64,000 nt of DNA from Nocardioides sp. Root240 (GCF_001428825.1 NZ_LMIT01000012.1:119627-183626), one strand, 5' to 3'. Positions 27,367 to 35,998 are shown, counted from the first letter of the stretch. Notes: generated from the letters alone by a model not told the origin. Numbers and translations: made by a program.

Positions 27367-28164
27367 TCAGACCATCCGCTTCAGGACGGCCGGGTAGCGG
27401 TTGGGCATCAGCCGGGTGAGCCAGAAGATCGAGCGGGAGTACTTGCCCGTCAGGATCCGGCGGCGGCCGTTCTCGATGCCGTCGAGGATGTTGCCGGCGA
27501 CCACCTCCGGCGGCGTGACCAGCATCGTCCCGGTCCTCGCCGCGAGGTCCGCCTCGACCTTGCCGGCGTTGACCGTGTGTCGCGCGGCGCGCTCGATGTT
27601 CGTGGCGATCGCACCGGGGTGGACCAGCACTGCCTCGACGCCCGTTCCCTCGAGCTCCGACCACAGCGCCTCGGTGAGGCCCCGCACGCCGAACTTCGTG
27701 ACGTTGTAGGCCGACTGCCCGCCGTACCCGACCAGGCCGAAGATGCTGGAGATGTTGACGATCCAGCCCTCGCGCTGGGCGAGCATCGTGGGGAGGAACG
27801 CCTTCGTGCCACAGATGACGCCGCGCAGGTTGATGCCGAGCAGCCAGTCGATCTCCTCGACCTCGGTGTGCTCGAGCGTCCCGATGAGGGTGGCACCGGC
27901 GTTGTTGAAGACCAGGTGCACGGTGCCGAAGTCCTCCAGCACCTCGGCGGCGTGCGCCGTGAACTCCTCGGCGCGCGACACGTCGAGCTTGTAGGAGCGC
28001 ACGTCCGCACCTCCGCACAGCGCCCGGGTCTGCTCCAGACCGGAGGCGTCGATGTCGGAGATCGCGACCCGCGCGCCACGGTTCGCCAGCTCGACCGCGA
28101 GAGCACGGCCGATTCCGGAGCCGGCGCCGGTGACGACGGCGACCTTGCCTGCGAGAGATGTCAT
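27367..28164 (-). CDS. short-chain dehydrogenase/reductase
   Basis: A 265-residue classical SDR. It has the cofactor motif TGAGSGIG (about 12-19), NNAG, and the catalytic Ser-Tyr-Lys (NISSIFGLVGYGGQSAYNVTK). Asp after the second strand (ISDID) predicts NAD(H). It probably oxidises or reduces a lipid alcohol or ketone between the acyl-CoA synthetase and thiolase steps. Its mycobacterial counterpart by context would be the SDR of the mymA operon. The ATG at 28164 was taken over an upstream in-frame start that would add a Pro/Arg-rich tail. Confidence 0.92.
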   Translation of the reverse strand: MTSLAGKVAVVTGAGSGIGRALAVELANRGARVAISDIDASGLEQTRALCGGADVRSYKLDVSRAEEFTAHAAEVLEDFGTVHLVFNNAGATLIGTLEHTEVEEIDWLLGINLRGVICGTKAFLPTMLAQREGWIVNISSIFGLVGYGGQSAYNVTKFGVRGLTEALWSELEGTGVEAVLVHPGAIATNIERAARHTVNAGKVEADLAARTGTMLVTPPEVVAGNILDGIENGRRRILTGKYSRSIFWLTRLMPNRYPAVLKRMV

Positions 28165-28273
28165 GAACAGGGTCCTTCTGCTGAGGGAGGGTGCGAGACG
28201 GCGGGCGCGCTCAGGACGCGCGGGCCAGGTGCCTCCGGCGAGGCCGGGCAGCATGACGGGCATCAGGAGGTCC

Positions 28274-29830
28274 TCAGATCGCGCGCTCGGCGCGTGCCCA
28301 GTAGGTGGCGCGGAGGTCCTTCTTGAGCACCTTGCCGACGGCGCTGCGCGGGAGGGCGTCGACGAAGTCGATGCTCTTGGGCGCCTTGACGGAGCCGAGC
28401 CGGGCCTTGCACAGGGCGATCAGCTCGTTCCCGTCGAGGGTCTCGCCCGGGTTGAGCTCGACGACGGCCTTGACCGCCTCGCCCCACTGCTCGTCCGGCG
28501 TACCGATCACCGCGCAGTCCTGCACCTTCGGGTGCGACCAGATGACCTGCTCGACCTCGCTCGGGTAGACGTTGAAGCCACCCGTGATGATCATGTCCTT
28601 CTTGCGGTCGGTGATGTGGAGGTAGCCCTCCGTGTCGAGGTGCCCGACGTCGCCGGTGTGCAGCCAGCCGTCGACGATCGTCTCCGCCGTCTGCTCGGGG
28701 GCGTTGTAGTAGCCCTTCATCACCAGGTCGCCACGCACGCAGATCTCACCGGTCTCACCCGGGCCCAGCACGCGGTGGTCGTCGTCGAGGATCTCGACGC
28801 GGACCAGCGGGCTCGGACGCCCGACGGAGGAGAGCCGCTCGTCGGTGGCGAGGACGTCCCCACGGAAGTGCTCGGCCGGCGGCAGGAAGGCGATCGAGGC
28901 CGGTGCCTCCGTCTGCCCGTACCCGCCCGCCATCACCGGGCCGAAGACCTCCACGGCCTTCTTCAGCTTCTCGACCGACATCGGCGCGGCGCCGTACAGG
29001 AAGTACTTCAGGGACGAGACGTCGACCAGCTCGATGCCGGGGGCCTCGAGCAGCCGGTAGATCACCGTCGGCGGCAGGAAGAGCTCGGTGACCTGCTGCT
29101 TGACCAGCTGGTCCAGCAGGACGTCGGGCTGCGGGCTGGTGACGACCACGACCGTGCCGCCACGCGCCGTCGTGGGCAACGAGAGCGCGCCGGCTGTGTG
29201 CGTCATCGGCGCGGCGGCGAGGTTCACCGGGCGCTCCTCGGGCCCGTAGGGGAAGGCCATGAGGAAGTGGGCGATGAACGTCTGCATGCTGCGGTGGGTG
29301 TTCATCACGCCCTTCGGCGGACCGGTGGTGCCGCCCGTCGGCGAGATCGACACCACGTCGTCGAGATCCACGACGAGGGCCGGATCGGCGGTCGACTGGC
29401 CGTCGAGCCAGGCGTCGAGCGTGACCGCACCGGGGACCTCACCGTCGAGGCACACCCAGCGCAGCACCTTCGGCAGGCGCTCACGCAGGTCGCCCAGGAG
29501 CGGCGCGAAGGCAGCCTGGAAGAAGACGACCTCGCAGTCGAAGGCATCGAGGATCCGCAGGTTCTCCTCGGGGGAGTTGCGGGCGTTGACCGGCAGCCAG
29601 GTCATGTTCGCCCGCCAGAGGCCGAGGGTGCAGACCCACGCGGTCACGTCGTTGCCCGCCCAGACCGCGCCCTTGGTGCCGCTCGGCAGCCCGTCGGCCA
29701 GCAACGCGTTCGCGACCCGGCACGACAGCTCGCCGGCCTCCTGGAAGGTGTAGGTCCGGTCGTCCTGGACGTAGGCGATGCCGTCGGGGTTGCCCCGCCA
29801 GCCGCGGTCGAAGAAGTCGATGACGGCCAT
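28274..29830 (-). CDS. long-chain acyl-CoA synthetase (FadD-like)
   Basis: A 518-residue ANL-superfamily ligase. It has the P-loop SPTGGTTGPPKGV (about residues 168-180), YGQTE, the hinge DGWLHTGDVG, and the C-terminal catalytic Lys in RSAVGKVLKKDL. It activates a fatty acid to acyl-CoA through an acyl-adenylate. Its ATG is 3 bp from the preceding stop, and it lies in the operon with the SDR and thiolase-like genes. In the comparable mycobacterial locus this slot is FadD13. Confidence 0.93.
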   Translation of the reverse strand: MAVIDFFDRGWRGNPDGIAYVQDDRTYTFQEAGELSCRVANALLADGLPSGTKGAVWAGNDVTAWVCTLGLWRANMTWLPVNARNSPEENLRILDAFDCEVVFFQAAFAPLLGDLRERLPKVLRWVCLDGEVPGAVTLDAWLDGQSTADPALVVDLDDVVSISPTGGTTGPPKGVMNTHRSMQTFIAHFLMAFPYGPEERPVNLAAAPMTHTAGALSLPTTARGGTVVVVTSPQPDVLLDQLVKQQVTELFLPPTVIYRLLEAPGIELVDVSSLKYFLYGAAPMSVEKLKKAVEVFGPVMAGGYGQTEAPASIAFLPPAEHFRGDVLATDERLSSVGRPSPLVRVEILDDDHRVLGPGETGEICVRGDLVMKGYYNAPEQTAETIVDGWLHTGDVGHLDTEGYLHITDRKKDMIITGGFNVYPSEVEQVIWSHPKVQDCAVIGTPDEQWGEAVKAVVELNPGETLDGNELIALCKARLGSVKAPKSIDFVDALPRSAVGKVLKKDLRATYWARAERAI

Positions 29831-29832
29831 GG

Positions 29833-30963
29833 TCAGAGCTCGCTGACCGACGCGCGCGCGAGTCCGCGCTGCTCGAGGAAGCCCAGCAGGTAGCGGTGAC
29901 CGAAGGCCTTGCAACCCGAGGTGAAGCCGACCGCGTCGGTCTCCCCCTCGACCAGCTTCATCGCGGCCGCGGCCTGCAGTGCGCCGGTCGTGATGTAGGG
30001 CGCCACGCTGGACACGCTCGCCCGTACGCCGGCCAGCTGGCCCCGCCCGATCGCGATGTCGATCGACCGGTTCAAGGTGGTGCGCTCGCGCGGCGGCATG
30101 CTCGGCGTCGTGGACGCCACGATCTGCGCGATGGCGGCTTCCTGGGACTCGACCGGCAGGTGCTGGAGCTCGGCCTCCCACTGCTCGGCCACGGCGAGCA
30201 CGAGCGTCATGGCGGGGTTGTCGTAGAAGCTGGTGAGCGAGCTGCAGAAGCGCACCCGCGAGTCGTCCTGGTAGAAGACCGGGAGCGAGGTCCCGCCCCA
30301 GGGCAGGGCGAGCGCCGGGCGGAGCAGCTCGGGCACCGAGATCTCGAAGTGGTCGGTCATGCCCCACGCGACGAGGCGGTTGTCCCACAGGTGGTGCTGC
30401 GGGTGCCGGAAGCTCTCGAAGATCGAGGCGGTCGAGCCGACGGTGACACCGGATCCCTCGCGCGGTCCGCGCACGATCGTGGCGGTCTCCAGCGAGTCGA
30501 TGCCCGGCGTCTCGAGCGTCAGCTCGGCGGCGATCTGGGCGATGGTGTGCATGTACGACAACGACGGGCACAGGACCAGGCCGGCCTCGGCGTACTCCTC
30601 GCCGAACTGCTCGCGGATCGCCATCGTGTAGCCCTGCTCGCCCGTGGTGTCGAGGTGGTGGCACCCGGCCCGGAGGGCCGCCTCGATGGCGACCGGGCCG
30701 AACTTCCCGAACGGACCGACGGTGTTGCACACGACCTTCGCCCCGGTGAAGGCGGCGGCGAGCGCGGCGACGTCGTGCTCGGCCTCGACGATCTCGTAGG
30801 TCGCGGACTCGAGGCGGACCACGCGCTCGGCCATCATCTCCTTGATGCGGCCGGCGTCGCGGCCCACCGCGGTGAACGCGATGTCCTGGTCGATCAACCA
30901 GTCCATCACCAGCATGCCGGTGTAGCCGCTCGCGCCGTACACAACGACGGGGTACTTCGCCAT
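29833..30963 (-). CDS. saccharopine dehydrogenase-like / enoyl reductase-like NAD(P)-binding protein
   Basis: A 376-residue Rossmann protein with N-terminal GASGYTGMLVMDWL and the VVCNTVGPFGKFG segment seen in trans-acting enoyl reductases and related saccharopine dehydrogenase-family proteins. No lysine-pathway partner is near, so lysine metabolism is unlikely. A reductase acting on a lipid intermediate is the better inference. It is the first gene of the leftward operon, divergent from the AraC regulator, with the 41-nt motif at 31036-31076 upstream. Confidence 0.8.
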   Translation of the reverse strand: MAKYPVVVYGASGYTGMLVMDWLIDQDIAFTAVGRDAGRIKEMMAERVVRLESATYEIVEAEHDVAALAAAFTGAKVVCNTVGPFGKFGPVAIEAALRAGCHHLDTTGEQGYTMAIREQFGEEYAEAGLVLCPSLSYMHTIAQIAAELTLETPGIDSLETATIVRGPREGSGVTVGSTASIFESFRHPQHHLWDNRLVAWGMTDHFEISVPELLRPALALPWGGTSLPVFYQDDSRVRFCSSLTSFYDNPAMTLVLAVAEQWEAELQHLPVESQEAAIAQIVASTTPSMPPRERTTLNRSIDIAIGRGQLAGVRASVSSVAPYITTGALQAAAAMKLVEGETDAVGFTSGCKAFGHRYLLGFLEQRGLARASVSEL

Positions 30964-31035
30964 CTCGGACCTCCCTGTGGTGCGTGGATCCGGCTCTCGG
31001 ATCTCGTCGAGCGTAGGGAGGCGAGGGGGTCCTGG

Positions 31036-31076
31036 TTTTGTCGCCGAGCGTCAGCCATTTGTGATCTGATGACACC
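31036..31076 (-). promoter_or_regulatory. 41-nt AraC-type box, copy 1
   Basis: Shares a 41-nt pattern with 34420-34460 in the same orientation: TTGTC-n-C-n-G, then CGTCAG-n-C, TTTGTGATC and GACA. Here it lies 73 bp upstream of the leftward operon start (30963) and directly abuts the AraC GTG at 31077. It could therefore both activate the operon and control the regulator. Confidence 0.7.
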
Positions 31077-32099
31077 GTGCCGGCGACCGCGCGAACCCCG
31101 AACGAGCCGTACCTGCGCGCGTGGGTGGTCAGCTCGTTCGTGCAGGTCATCGAGGAGCTCGGCGGCGACCCCGAGGACTACGAGCGCCGTTTCCACGTCT
31201 CCCTGCGCGTCACCGACCAGGGCAAGGAGGCCATCGCGGCAGCGCCGCTGCTGCGCCTGATGGAGGCCGCCGCGCAGGAGCTGTCCTGTCCGGACTTCGG
31301 CATCCGCGTCGGCATTGCCCAGGGACAGGACTCGATCGGGCCGGTGATGGTGGCGGCCTTGAACTGCGCGACGGCACGCGAGGCCTACCAGTCCAGCATC
31401 CGCTACCTCAACGGGCTGTTCAGCGCCTTCGACATCGCGCTCGTCGACACCCCTGACGGTCCCCGCACGGTCTACACCCTCCGGGTGCCCGCGCCGAGCC
31501 GGCAGTTCCAGGAGTGGAGTCTTGCGGTCACCACGAAGATCCTGCCGCTCGTCGCCGGACCGTCGGCGCGGCTGAGGGGCGTCTACTTCTCCCACCCGCG
31601 GCTGCTCGAGCAGGAGTTCTACGACGGCGTCTTCGGCTGCCCGGTCCGGTTCGAGGAGCGCGCCTACGGCGTCGACTACTTCGACGCCGACATGCAACGC
31701 GCGATTCCGCGCAACAACCCCGAGATCCGCGCGATCGTCAGCGACTACCTCGACAGCATCATCGCCTCGTCGGGGCTCACCCTCGAGCACCAGATCCTCG
31801 CCCTGGTGCGCGAGCTCCTCCCGACCGGCGGCTGCACCCTGGACGTCATCGCCGAGCACCACTTCGTGAGCGTGCGCACCATGCAGCGCCGGCTGGCCGC
31901 CGAGGGGGTGGTCTTCGAGCGTCTCGTCGACGACGTGCGCCGCGAACAGGCGTTGGAGTACCTCGCGGACCCCGACCGGTCCGTCCAGCAGATCGCAGGG
32001 CTCCTGGGGTACGTCGAGCAGAGCTCGTTCTCGCACGCCTTCCGTCGCTGGAGCGGTACGTCCCCGCGCGCCTGGCGGGCAGCGCAGCGCCCGGGCTGA
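31077..32099 (+). CDS. AraC family regulator, VirS/ArgR-like (Arabinose_bd plus HTH_18)
   Basis: A 340-residue regulator. The N-terminal about 210 residues form the effector-binding domain of the OruR/VirS class (LRAWVVSSFVQVIEELGGDPEDY, ... LMEAAAQELSCPDFGIRVG). The C-terminal helix-turn-helix pair runs from about residue 250 (TLDVIAEHHFVSVRTMQRRLAAEGV, then VQQIAGLLGYVEQSSFSHAFRRWSGTSPRAWR). It starts with GTG at 31077. The divergent lipid operon and the shared 41-nt motif before the WS/DGAT operon make it the likely regulator of both. Confidence 0.9.
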   Translation: MPATARTPNEPYLRAWVVSSFVQVIEELGGDPEDYERRFHVSLRVTDQGKEAIAAAPLLRLMEAAAQELSCPDFGIRVGIAQGQDSIGPVMVAALNCATAREAYQSSIRYLNGLFSAFDIALVDTPDGPRTVYTLRVPAPSRQFQEWSLAVTTKILPLVAGPSARLRGVYFSHPRLLEQEFYDGVFGCPVRFEERAYGVDYFDADMQRAIPRNNPEIRAIVSDYLDSIIASSGLTLEHQILALVRELLPTGGCTLDVIAEHHFVSVRTMQRRLAAEGVVFERLVDDVRREQALEYLADPDRSVQQIAGLLGYVEQSSFSHAFRRWSGTSPRAWRAAQRPG

Positions 32100-32100
32100 A

Positions 32101-32967
32101 TCAGGACGCGGGACGCTCGGAGCGCACCTGCTCGCCGAACGCGGTGACCCGCTCGTCGAAGCGCGCCGGGTGCTCGAGCATCGGGCAGTGGCCGGTGTCG
32201 TCCCAGACCTCCAGGCTGGAGCCGGGGATCAGCCGGTGGAGCTCGTGCCCCATCGCCACCGGGAGCAGCGGGTCCTCGCGACCCCACAGGAGGAGTGTCG
32301 GGCAGGCGATCGCGGGCGCTCGCAGCCGCGCGTCGTAGCCGGCGCCGGCCGCGAGGGCAGCGTCGAAGCCCACGCCGGCGAGCCCACGGAGGGCGACGCC
32401 GAGCAGCTCCGGGGGGACCGAGCGGGCGTCGTGGAAGACCCGTCCGCCGAGCAGGAGGCGCACCCGTTCGCTGCGCCGCACGACCCAGCGGACCGCGTGC
32501 AGGCGCAGGAAGCGGTTCATCATGCGTGCCTGCGGGAGGGTGAGCAGGCGGTGGCGCGCGGAGGTCAACGGGAGGCCGCCGGAGCAGACGAGCACCGTCG
32601 CGTCGACGCGCTCGGGGTGGCGCACGGCGACCTCCATCGTGATCAGCCCGCCCATCGAGTTGCCGACGAAGGTCGCGGTGCCCACGTCGAGCTGGTCGAG
32701 GAGCTCCACCACGGTCTCGACGTAGCGCGCGGCGTCCACCCGGCCCGCGTACGGCTCGGAGTCGCCGAACCCGGGCAGGTCCGGGGCGATGACGCGGTGA
32801 CGGCGCGCGAGCGCGGGGATGTTGGCCTCCCAGTTGCGCCACGTGCCGCCGAGCCCGTGGAGCAGCACCAGGGGCGGTCCGGCGCCGACGTCGACCACCC
32901 GGACCCGCCCGTGGCGCAGGCGTCGGTCGTGCGGGCTCATCGGGCTCATCGGGCTCATCGGGCTCAT
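32101..32967 (-). CDS. alpha/beta hydrolase
   Basis: A 288-residue hydrolase. It has the oxyanion motif LLHGLGGTWRNWE, nucleophile in VGNSMGG (G-x-S-x-G), acid in LLLWGREDPLLP, and His in DDTGHCPMLE. It is likely a carboxylesterase or lipase-like enzyme. The gene overlaps the WS/DGAT stop (ATGA), so both are expressed together. The N-terminus is a tetrapeptide-like MSP repeat (four ATGs at 32967, 32958, 32949 and 32940) from a 9-bp tandem repeat, so the true start could be any of them. Confidence 0.9.
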   Translation of the reverse strand: MSPMSPMSPMSPHDRRLRHGRVRVVDVGAGPPLVLLHGLGGTWRNWEANIPALARRHRVIAPDLPGFGDSEPYAGRVDAARYVETVVELLDQLDVGTATFVGNSMGGLITMEVAVRHPERVDATVLVCSGGLPLTSARHRLLTLPQARMMNRFLRLHAVRWVVRRSERVRLLLGGRVFHDARSVPPELLGVALRGLAGVGFDAALAAGAGYDARLRAPAIACPTLLLWGREDPLLPVAMGHELHRLIPGSSLEVWDDTGHCPMLEHPARFDERVTAFGEQVRSERPAS

Positions 32968-32973
32968 CGGGCC
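32938..32973 (-). repeat. 9-bp tandem repeat at the start of the hydrolase gene
   Basis: GGGCTCATC (plus strand) occurs four times in a row, encoding MSP each time and placing four in-frame ATGs at the gene start. It overlaps the stop codon of the upstream WS/DGAT gene. Slippage in units of 9 bp would change the number of starts without shifting the frame. Confidence 0.85.
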
Positions 32974-34340
32974 GGGGCGAGGTCGCGCAGCTCCGCGAAG
33001 GAGGCCTCGAGGTCCGCGGCGAAGCCGGCGGCGTCGGGCACCACGTCGGGGTCGGAGCAGATGGCGACGTACAGCGTGCCGACGTAGGAGATCATCACCA
33101 GGTTCAGGCCGTGGCGCGGCATCGTGGAACCGCAGGCCAGCACCTCGACCAGCTTGCGGCCGCGCAGGTAGTACGGCGTGCCGGGCCCGGGCACGTTGGA
33201 GATGACCAGGTTGTGTCCGCCGGGGTTGATCAGCAGCAGCCGCTGGACCTGCTCCATGATCGTCGGAGGCGCGAAGCCGCCGATGTTCATCAGGCGCTCG
33301 AGGGCGACGCCCTGCCCCGCGCGCAGTCGCTCGACCTCGGCAGCGATCATCGCCACGCGCCGCGCGGGGTCGGGCTCGCCGACCGGCAACTCGGGGTAGA
33401 TCGCGGAGACCTGGTTGCCCAAGGCGCCCTTCTCGGGGTCGAGCCGCACGGAGACCGGGACCATCGCCCGCATGCCGTCGGCGAGCGGCTCCCCCTGACG
33501 TTCGAGGTAGCGGCGCAGGGCGGCGGTCGAGGCGGCGAGCACCACGTTGTTGAGCGTCGTCCCGAAGGCGTTCTTCGTCATCCGCAGGTCGTCCATGGGC
33601 ACCCGGACCCAGTCGGTACGACGCCGCGGACCTCCCGGCCGATTGACGATCGTCGCCGGTACGGCGCCGGAGACCCCGGTGAGGGTGCCGACCGTCCGCG
33701 CGCTGTCCACCACGCCCTGCCACAGGGCACTCGGAGTGCGCGAGGCCCGCGCCAGGCCGGACAGCGCCCGCCCGGAGTGCACGGCCAGGTCGGACAGCCC
33801 GGAGACCAGCAGCCCGGCCCGCGAGGGTCCGCCGGACGGGGTCCACGGCTCGACCGGCGGCCGGTCCTCCTCGGGCGTCGGGGAGAACATCATCCCTGAG
33901 ATGTCCTGGGTGGCGACGCCGTCGACCATGCAGTGGTGGACGCGGTGGATCACGGCGAACCGGTCCTCGGCCAGGCCCTCGACGAGCCACATCTCCCACA
34001 GCGCACGACCGGGGTCGAGGGACTGCTGGAGGAGCCGGTTGGAGAGGGCACGCAGCTCCTCCTCGCCCCCGGGCGCCGGCAACGCCGTACGCCGGAGGTG
34101 GTGGTCCAGGTCGAACCGCTCGTCCTCGACCCACGCCGGCCGGCCCAGGTTGAACGGCACCCGTGCCACGCGCTGCCGGAACCGTGGGGCACCGAGCAGC
34201 CGCTGCTCCACGGTCTCGCGGAGCTCGGCCTGCGTGGGCGGCGTGCCCTCGAACACGTAGACGATCTGGATGTGGCTCCCGTGGTCGGGATCCTCGATCG
34301 CCAGCATCGATGCGTCCGTCGGGGAGAGATGCTCGGCCAT
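32964..34340 (-). CDS. wax ester synthase / diacylglycerol acyltransferase
   Basis: A 458-residue WS/DGAT enzyme. It has the N-terminal LSPTDASML, the PLWE-like DPGRALWEMW block, and catalytic HHxxxDG (His135-His136-CMV-Asp140-Gly). The later conserved NVVLAAS and NVPGPGTPYYLRG segments are also present. It makes triacylglycerols or wax esters from acyl-CoA at the membrane. The start at 34340 fits the family N-terminus. A GTG at 34376 would add 12 residues without a ribosome site. The 41-nt motif 80 bp upstream links it to the AraC regulator. Confidence 0.93.
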   Translation of the reverse strand: MAEHLSPTDASMLAIEDPDHGSHIQIVYVFEGTPPTQAELRETVEQRLLGAPRFRQRVARVPFNLGRPAWVEDERFDLDHHLRRTALPAPGGEEELRALSNRLLQQSLDPGRALWEMWLVEGLAEDRFAVIHRVHHCMVDGVATQDISGMMFSPTPEEDRPPVEPWTPSGGPSRAGLLVSGLSDLAVHSGRALSGLARASRTPSALWQGVVDSARTVGTLTGVSGAVPATIVNRPGGPRRRTDWVRVPMDDLRMTKNAFGTTLNNVVLAASTAALRRYLERQGEPLADGMRAMVPVSVRLDPEKGALGNQVSAIYPELPVGEPDPARRVAMIAAEVERLRAGQGVALERLMNIGGFAPPTIMEQVQRLLLINPGGHNLVISNVPGPGTPYYLRGRKLVEVLACGSTMPRHGLNLVMISYVGTLYVAICSDPDVVPDAAGFAADLEASFAELRDLAPAR

Positions 34341-34419
34341 CAGCCACGCTGCCTTCGTCAGGGTCCAGTCGGGCACCGCGCCCGGCGACGGCGAGCCTAG
34401 GAACCGCGTGCTGCCGTGG

Positions 34420-34460
34420 TCTTGTCACGGCACGTCAGGCTTTTGTGATCGCACGACAGG
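34420..34460 (-). promoter_or_regulatory. 41-nt AraC-type box, copy 2
   Basis: Same orientation and length as 31036-31076. Shared blocks are TTGTC, CGTCAG, TTTGTGATC and GACA at identical spacing. It lies 80 bp upstream of the WS/DGAT start, comparable to 73 bp at the other operon. Confidence 0.7.
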
Positions 34461-34504
34461 CCCGCACAGGCCTCCTGGGGACCTCACCGTCGGGGGAAAT
34501 GACG

Positions 34505-34532
34505 GAAGGCCCCGGGAGATCCCGGGGCCTTC
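34505..34532 (-). terminator. hairpin downstream of tRNA-Leu
   Basis: A perfect 13-bp inverted repeat (34505-34517 with 34520-34532), 6 bp after the tRNA 3' end on the minus strand. No long T-run follows. Confidence 0.75.
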
Positions 34533-34537
34533 TCACG

Positions 34538-34621
34538 TGCGCGAGGGGGGAGTTGAACCCCCACGTCCTTTCGGACACACGGACCTGAACCGTGCGCGTC
34601 TGCCTATTCCGCCACTCGCGC
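34538..34621 (-). tRNA. tRNA-Leu(CAG)
   Basis: An 84-nt class II tRNA. The acceptor stem GCGCGAG pairs with CTCGCGC. The anticodon stem CACGG/CCGTG encloses loop TTCAGGT with anticodon CAG. A long variable arm (TGTCCGAAAGGACG) is typical of Leu, and the T-arm is GGGGGTTCAACTCCCCC. CCA is not encoded. It reads CUG, a dominant Leu codon in this genome. A tRNA-Leu beside fhaA is also found in mycobacteria, so the position is conserved synteny. Confidence 0.95.
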
Positions 34622-34800
34622 GTCACTGCCCTTCGGCAGCCGGGCAAGGCTATCCCAGGAGTGACCCGGCACCCAAAACCGGGGGGCAGGCGACGATGTA
34701 CCGGGGACGATGGGCCGCCACCGATACGATCGAGTGACCCGGGCGGCCGAGCACGTCGTGCTGCCCCGGACCAACCGGACCGCGGAGAGGAGGCAGGCAC

Positions 34801-35526
34801 ATGGGGGGACTCCAACGCTTCGAGCAGCGGCTCGAGCAGGCGATCTCCGGCGTGTTCGCCCGCACCTTCCGCAGCGCGGTGCAGCCCGTGGAGATCGCGG
34901 CGGCGCTCCAGCGCGAGCTCGACAACAAGGCCCAGGTGCTGTCGCGGCAGCGGCGGCTGGTGCCCAACAGCTTCGTCGTGGAGCTGTCGGAGGGCGACCT
35001 CGAGCGGTTGGGGCCCTACGACTCCGCGCTCGAGAACGAGCTGGGCGAGCAGCTGACGGAGCACGCCGAGCTGCAGTCCTACGTCTTCCCGGGGCCGATC
35101 CGGATCGTGTTCGAACCGGCCGGTGACCTCGGCACGGGGCGGTTCCGGGTGCGCAGCCAGGCGGAGGCCGCGGTGACCGGCCACGCCCGGCGCAGCAGCA
35201 CGCAGCGCACCCGCGCGGTGCTCGAGGTCAACGGCACCCAGCACCCGCTGGTGGCGCCGGGCCTCGTGGTGGGCCGCGGCAGCGAGGCGGACATCCGCAT
35301 CAACGACCCGGGGGTGAGCCGGCGGCACGCCGAGTTCCTGGTGACCAGCCCCTCCCCCAGCGGTACGACGCCCGACGGCCCCGTGCAGGTGGAGGTCCAC
35401 GACATGGGGTCCACCAACGGCATCCGCGTCGACGGGCAGAAGGTCGCCCGCGCCCACCTGCGCGACGGCTCGCGCGTGCAGATCGGGCACACCTCGCTGA
35501 CCCTCCGACTGCTCCAGGAGGCCTGA
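34801..35526 (+). CDS. fhaA: FHA-domain protein FhaA (DUF3662 plus FHA)
   Basis: A 241-residue protein. The N-terminal DUF3662 domain (about 1-115: GGLQRFEQRLEQAISGVFARTFRSAVQPVEIA) is followed by a C-terminal FHA domain (about 150-240: VVGRGSEADIRINDPGVSRRHAEFL, DMGSTNGIRVDG). It binds phosphothreonine targets of the Ser/Thr kinases encoded downstream and recruits them to cell-wall synthesis. In mycobacteria FhaA binds the MurJ complex. The long disordered linker of mycobacterial FhaA is missing. It is first in the fhaA-pknB operon, preceded by GGAGAGGAGG. Confidence 0.95.
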   Translation: MGGLQRFEQRLEQAISGVFARTFRSAVQPVEIAAALQRELDNKAQVLSRQRRLVPNSFVVELSEGDLERLGPYDSALENELGEQLTEHAELQSYVFPGPIRIVFEPAGDLGTGRFRVRSQAEAAVTGHARRSSTQRTRAVLEVNGTQHPLVAPGLVVGRGSEADIRINDPGVSRRHAEFLVTSPSPSGTTPDGPVQVEVHDMGSTNGIRVDGQKVARAHLRDGSRVQIGHTSLTLRLLQEA

Positions 35527-35530
35527 AGAC

Positions 35531-35998
35531 GTGTCCGAGCTGACCCTCTTCCTCGTCCGGATCGCCTACCTCGCGATCCTGTGGATCTTCGTCCTGTCGG
35601 CGATCTCGGTGATCCGCTCCGACATGTTCGGCGCCCGCGTCCCGACGCCCGCGGCGCCCGGCAAGCAGCCGCGCGCACCCAAGCCGCCGCCGTCCCCGCG
35701 ACGCGGCCAGCCGACCCACGTCGCGGTCGTGCAGGGCGTCAACACGGGCATCACGGCCGACCTCGCGCAGGCGCCGGTGCTGATCGGGCGCGGCAACGAC
35801 GCGGCGATCCGGCTCGACGACGACTACGTCTCCACCCGCCACGCGCGGATCGTGTCGAGCGGCGGGCAGTGGTACGTCGAGGACCTCGGCTCCACCAACG
35901 GCACCTACCTCGGCAGCCAGCGGATCACCCAGCCCGTCCCGATCGGCCTCGGCTCGCAGGTTCGTGTCGGCAAGACGATCGTGGAGCTGCGGAAGTGA
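35531..35998 (+). CDS. fhaB: FHA-domain membrane protein FhaB
   Basis: A 155-residue protein with one N-terminal membrane helix (FLVRIAYLAILWIFVLSAISVI), a Pro-rich linker, and a C-terminal FHA domain (LIGRGNDAAIRLDDDYVSTRHARIV, DLGSTNGTYLG). In mycobacteria the homologue (FipA) links phosphosignalling to division. It starts with GTG 4 bp after fhaA, and its stop overlaps the pstP start (GTGA). Confidence 0.95.
   Translation: MSELTLFLVRIAYLAILWIFVLSAISVIRSDMFGARVPTPAAPGKQPRAPKPPPSPRRGQPTHVAVVQGVNTGITADLAQAPVLIGRGNDAAIRLDDDYVSTRHARIVSSGGQWYVEDLGSTNGTYLGSQRITQPVPIGLGSQVRVGKTIVELRK

Noticed and set aside
29833..30963. Lysine-pathway saccharopine dehydrogenase
   Set aside because: Lipid-operon context and the enoyl reductase-like motifs fit a lipid reductase better.
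34538..34621. tRNA-Ser rather than tRNA-Leu
   Set aside because: Long variable arm is shared by both classes, but the anticodon loop reads CAG, which is Leu.
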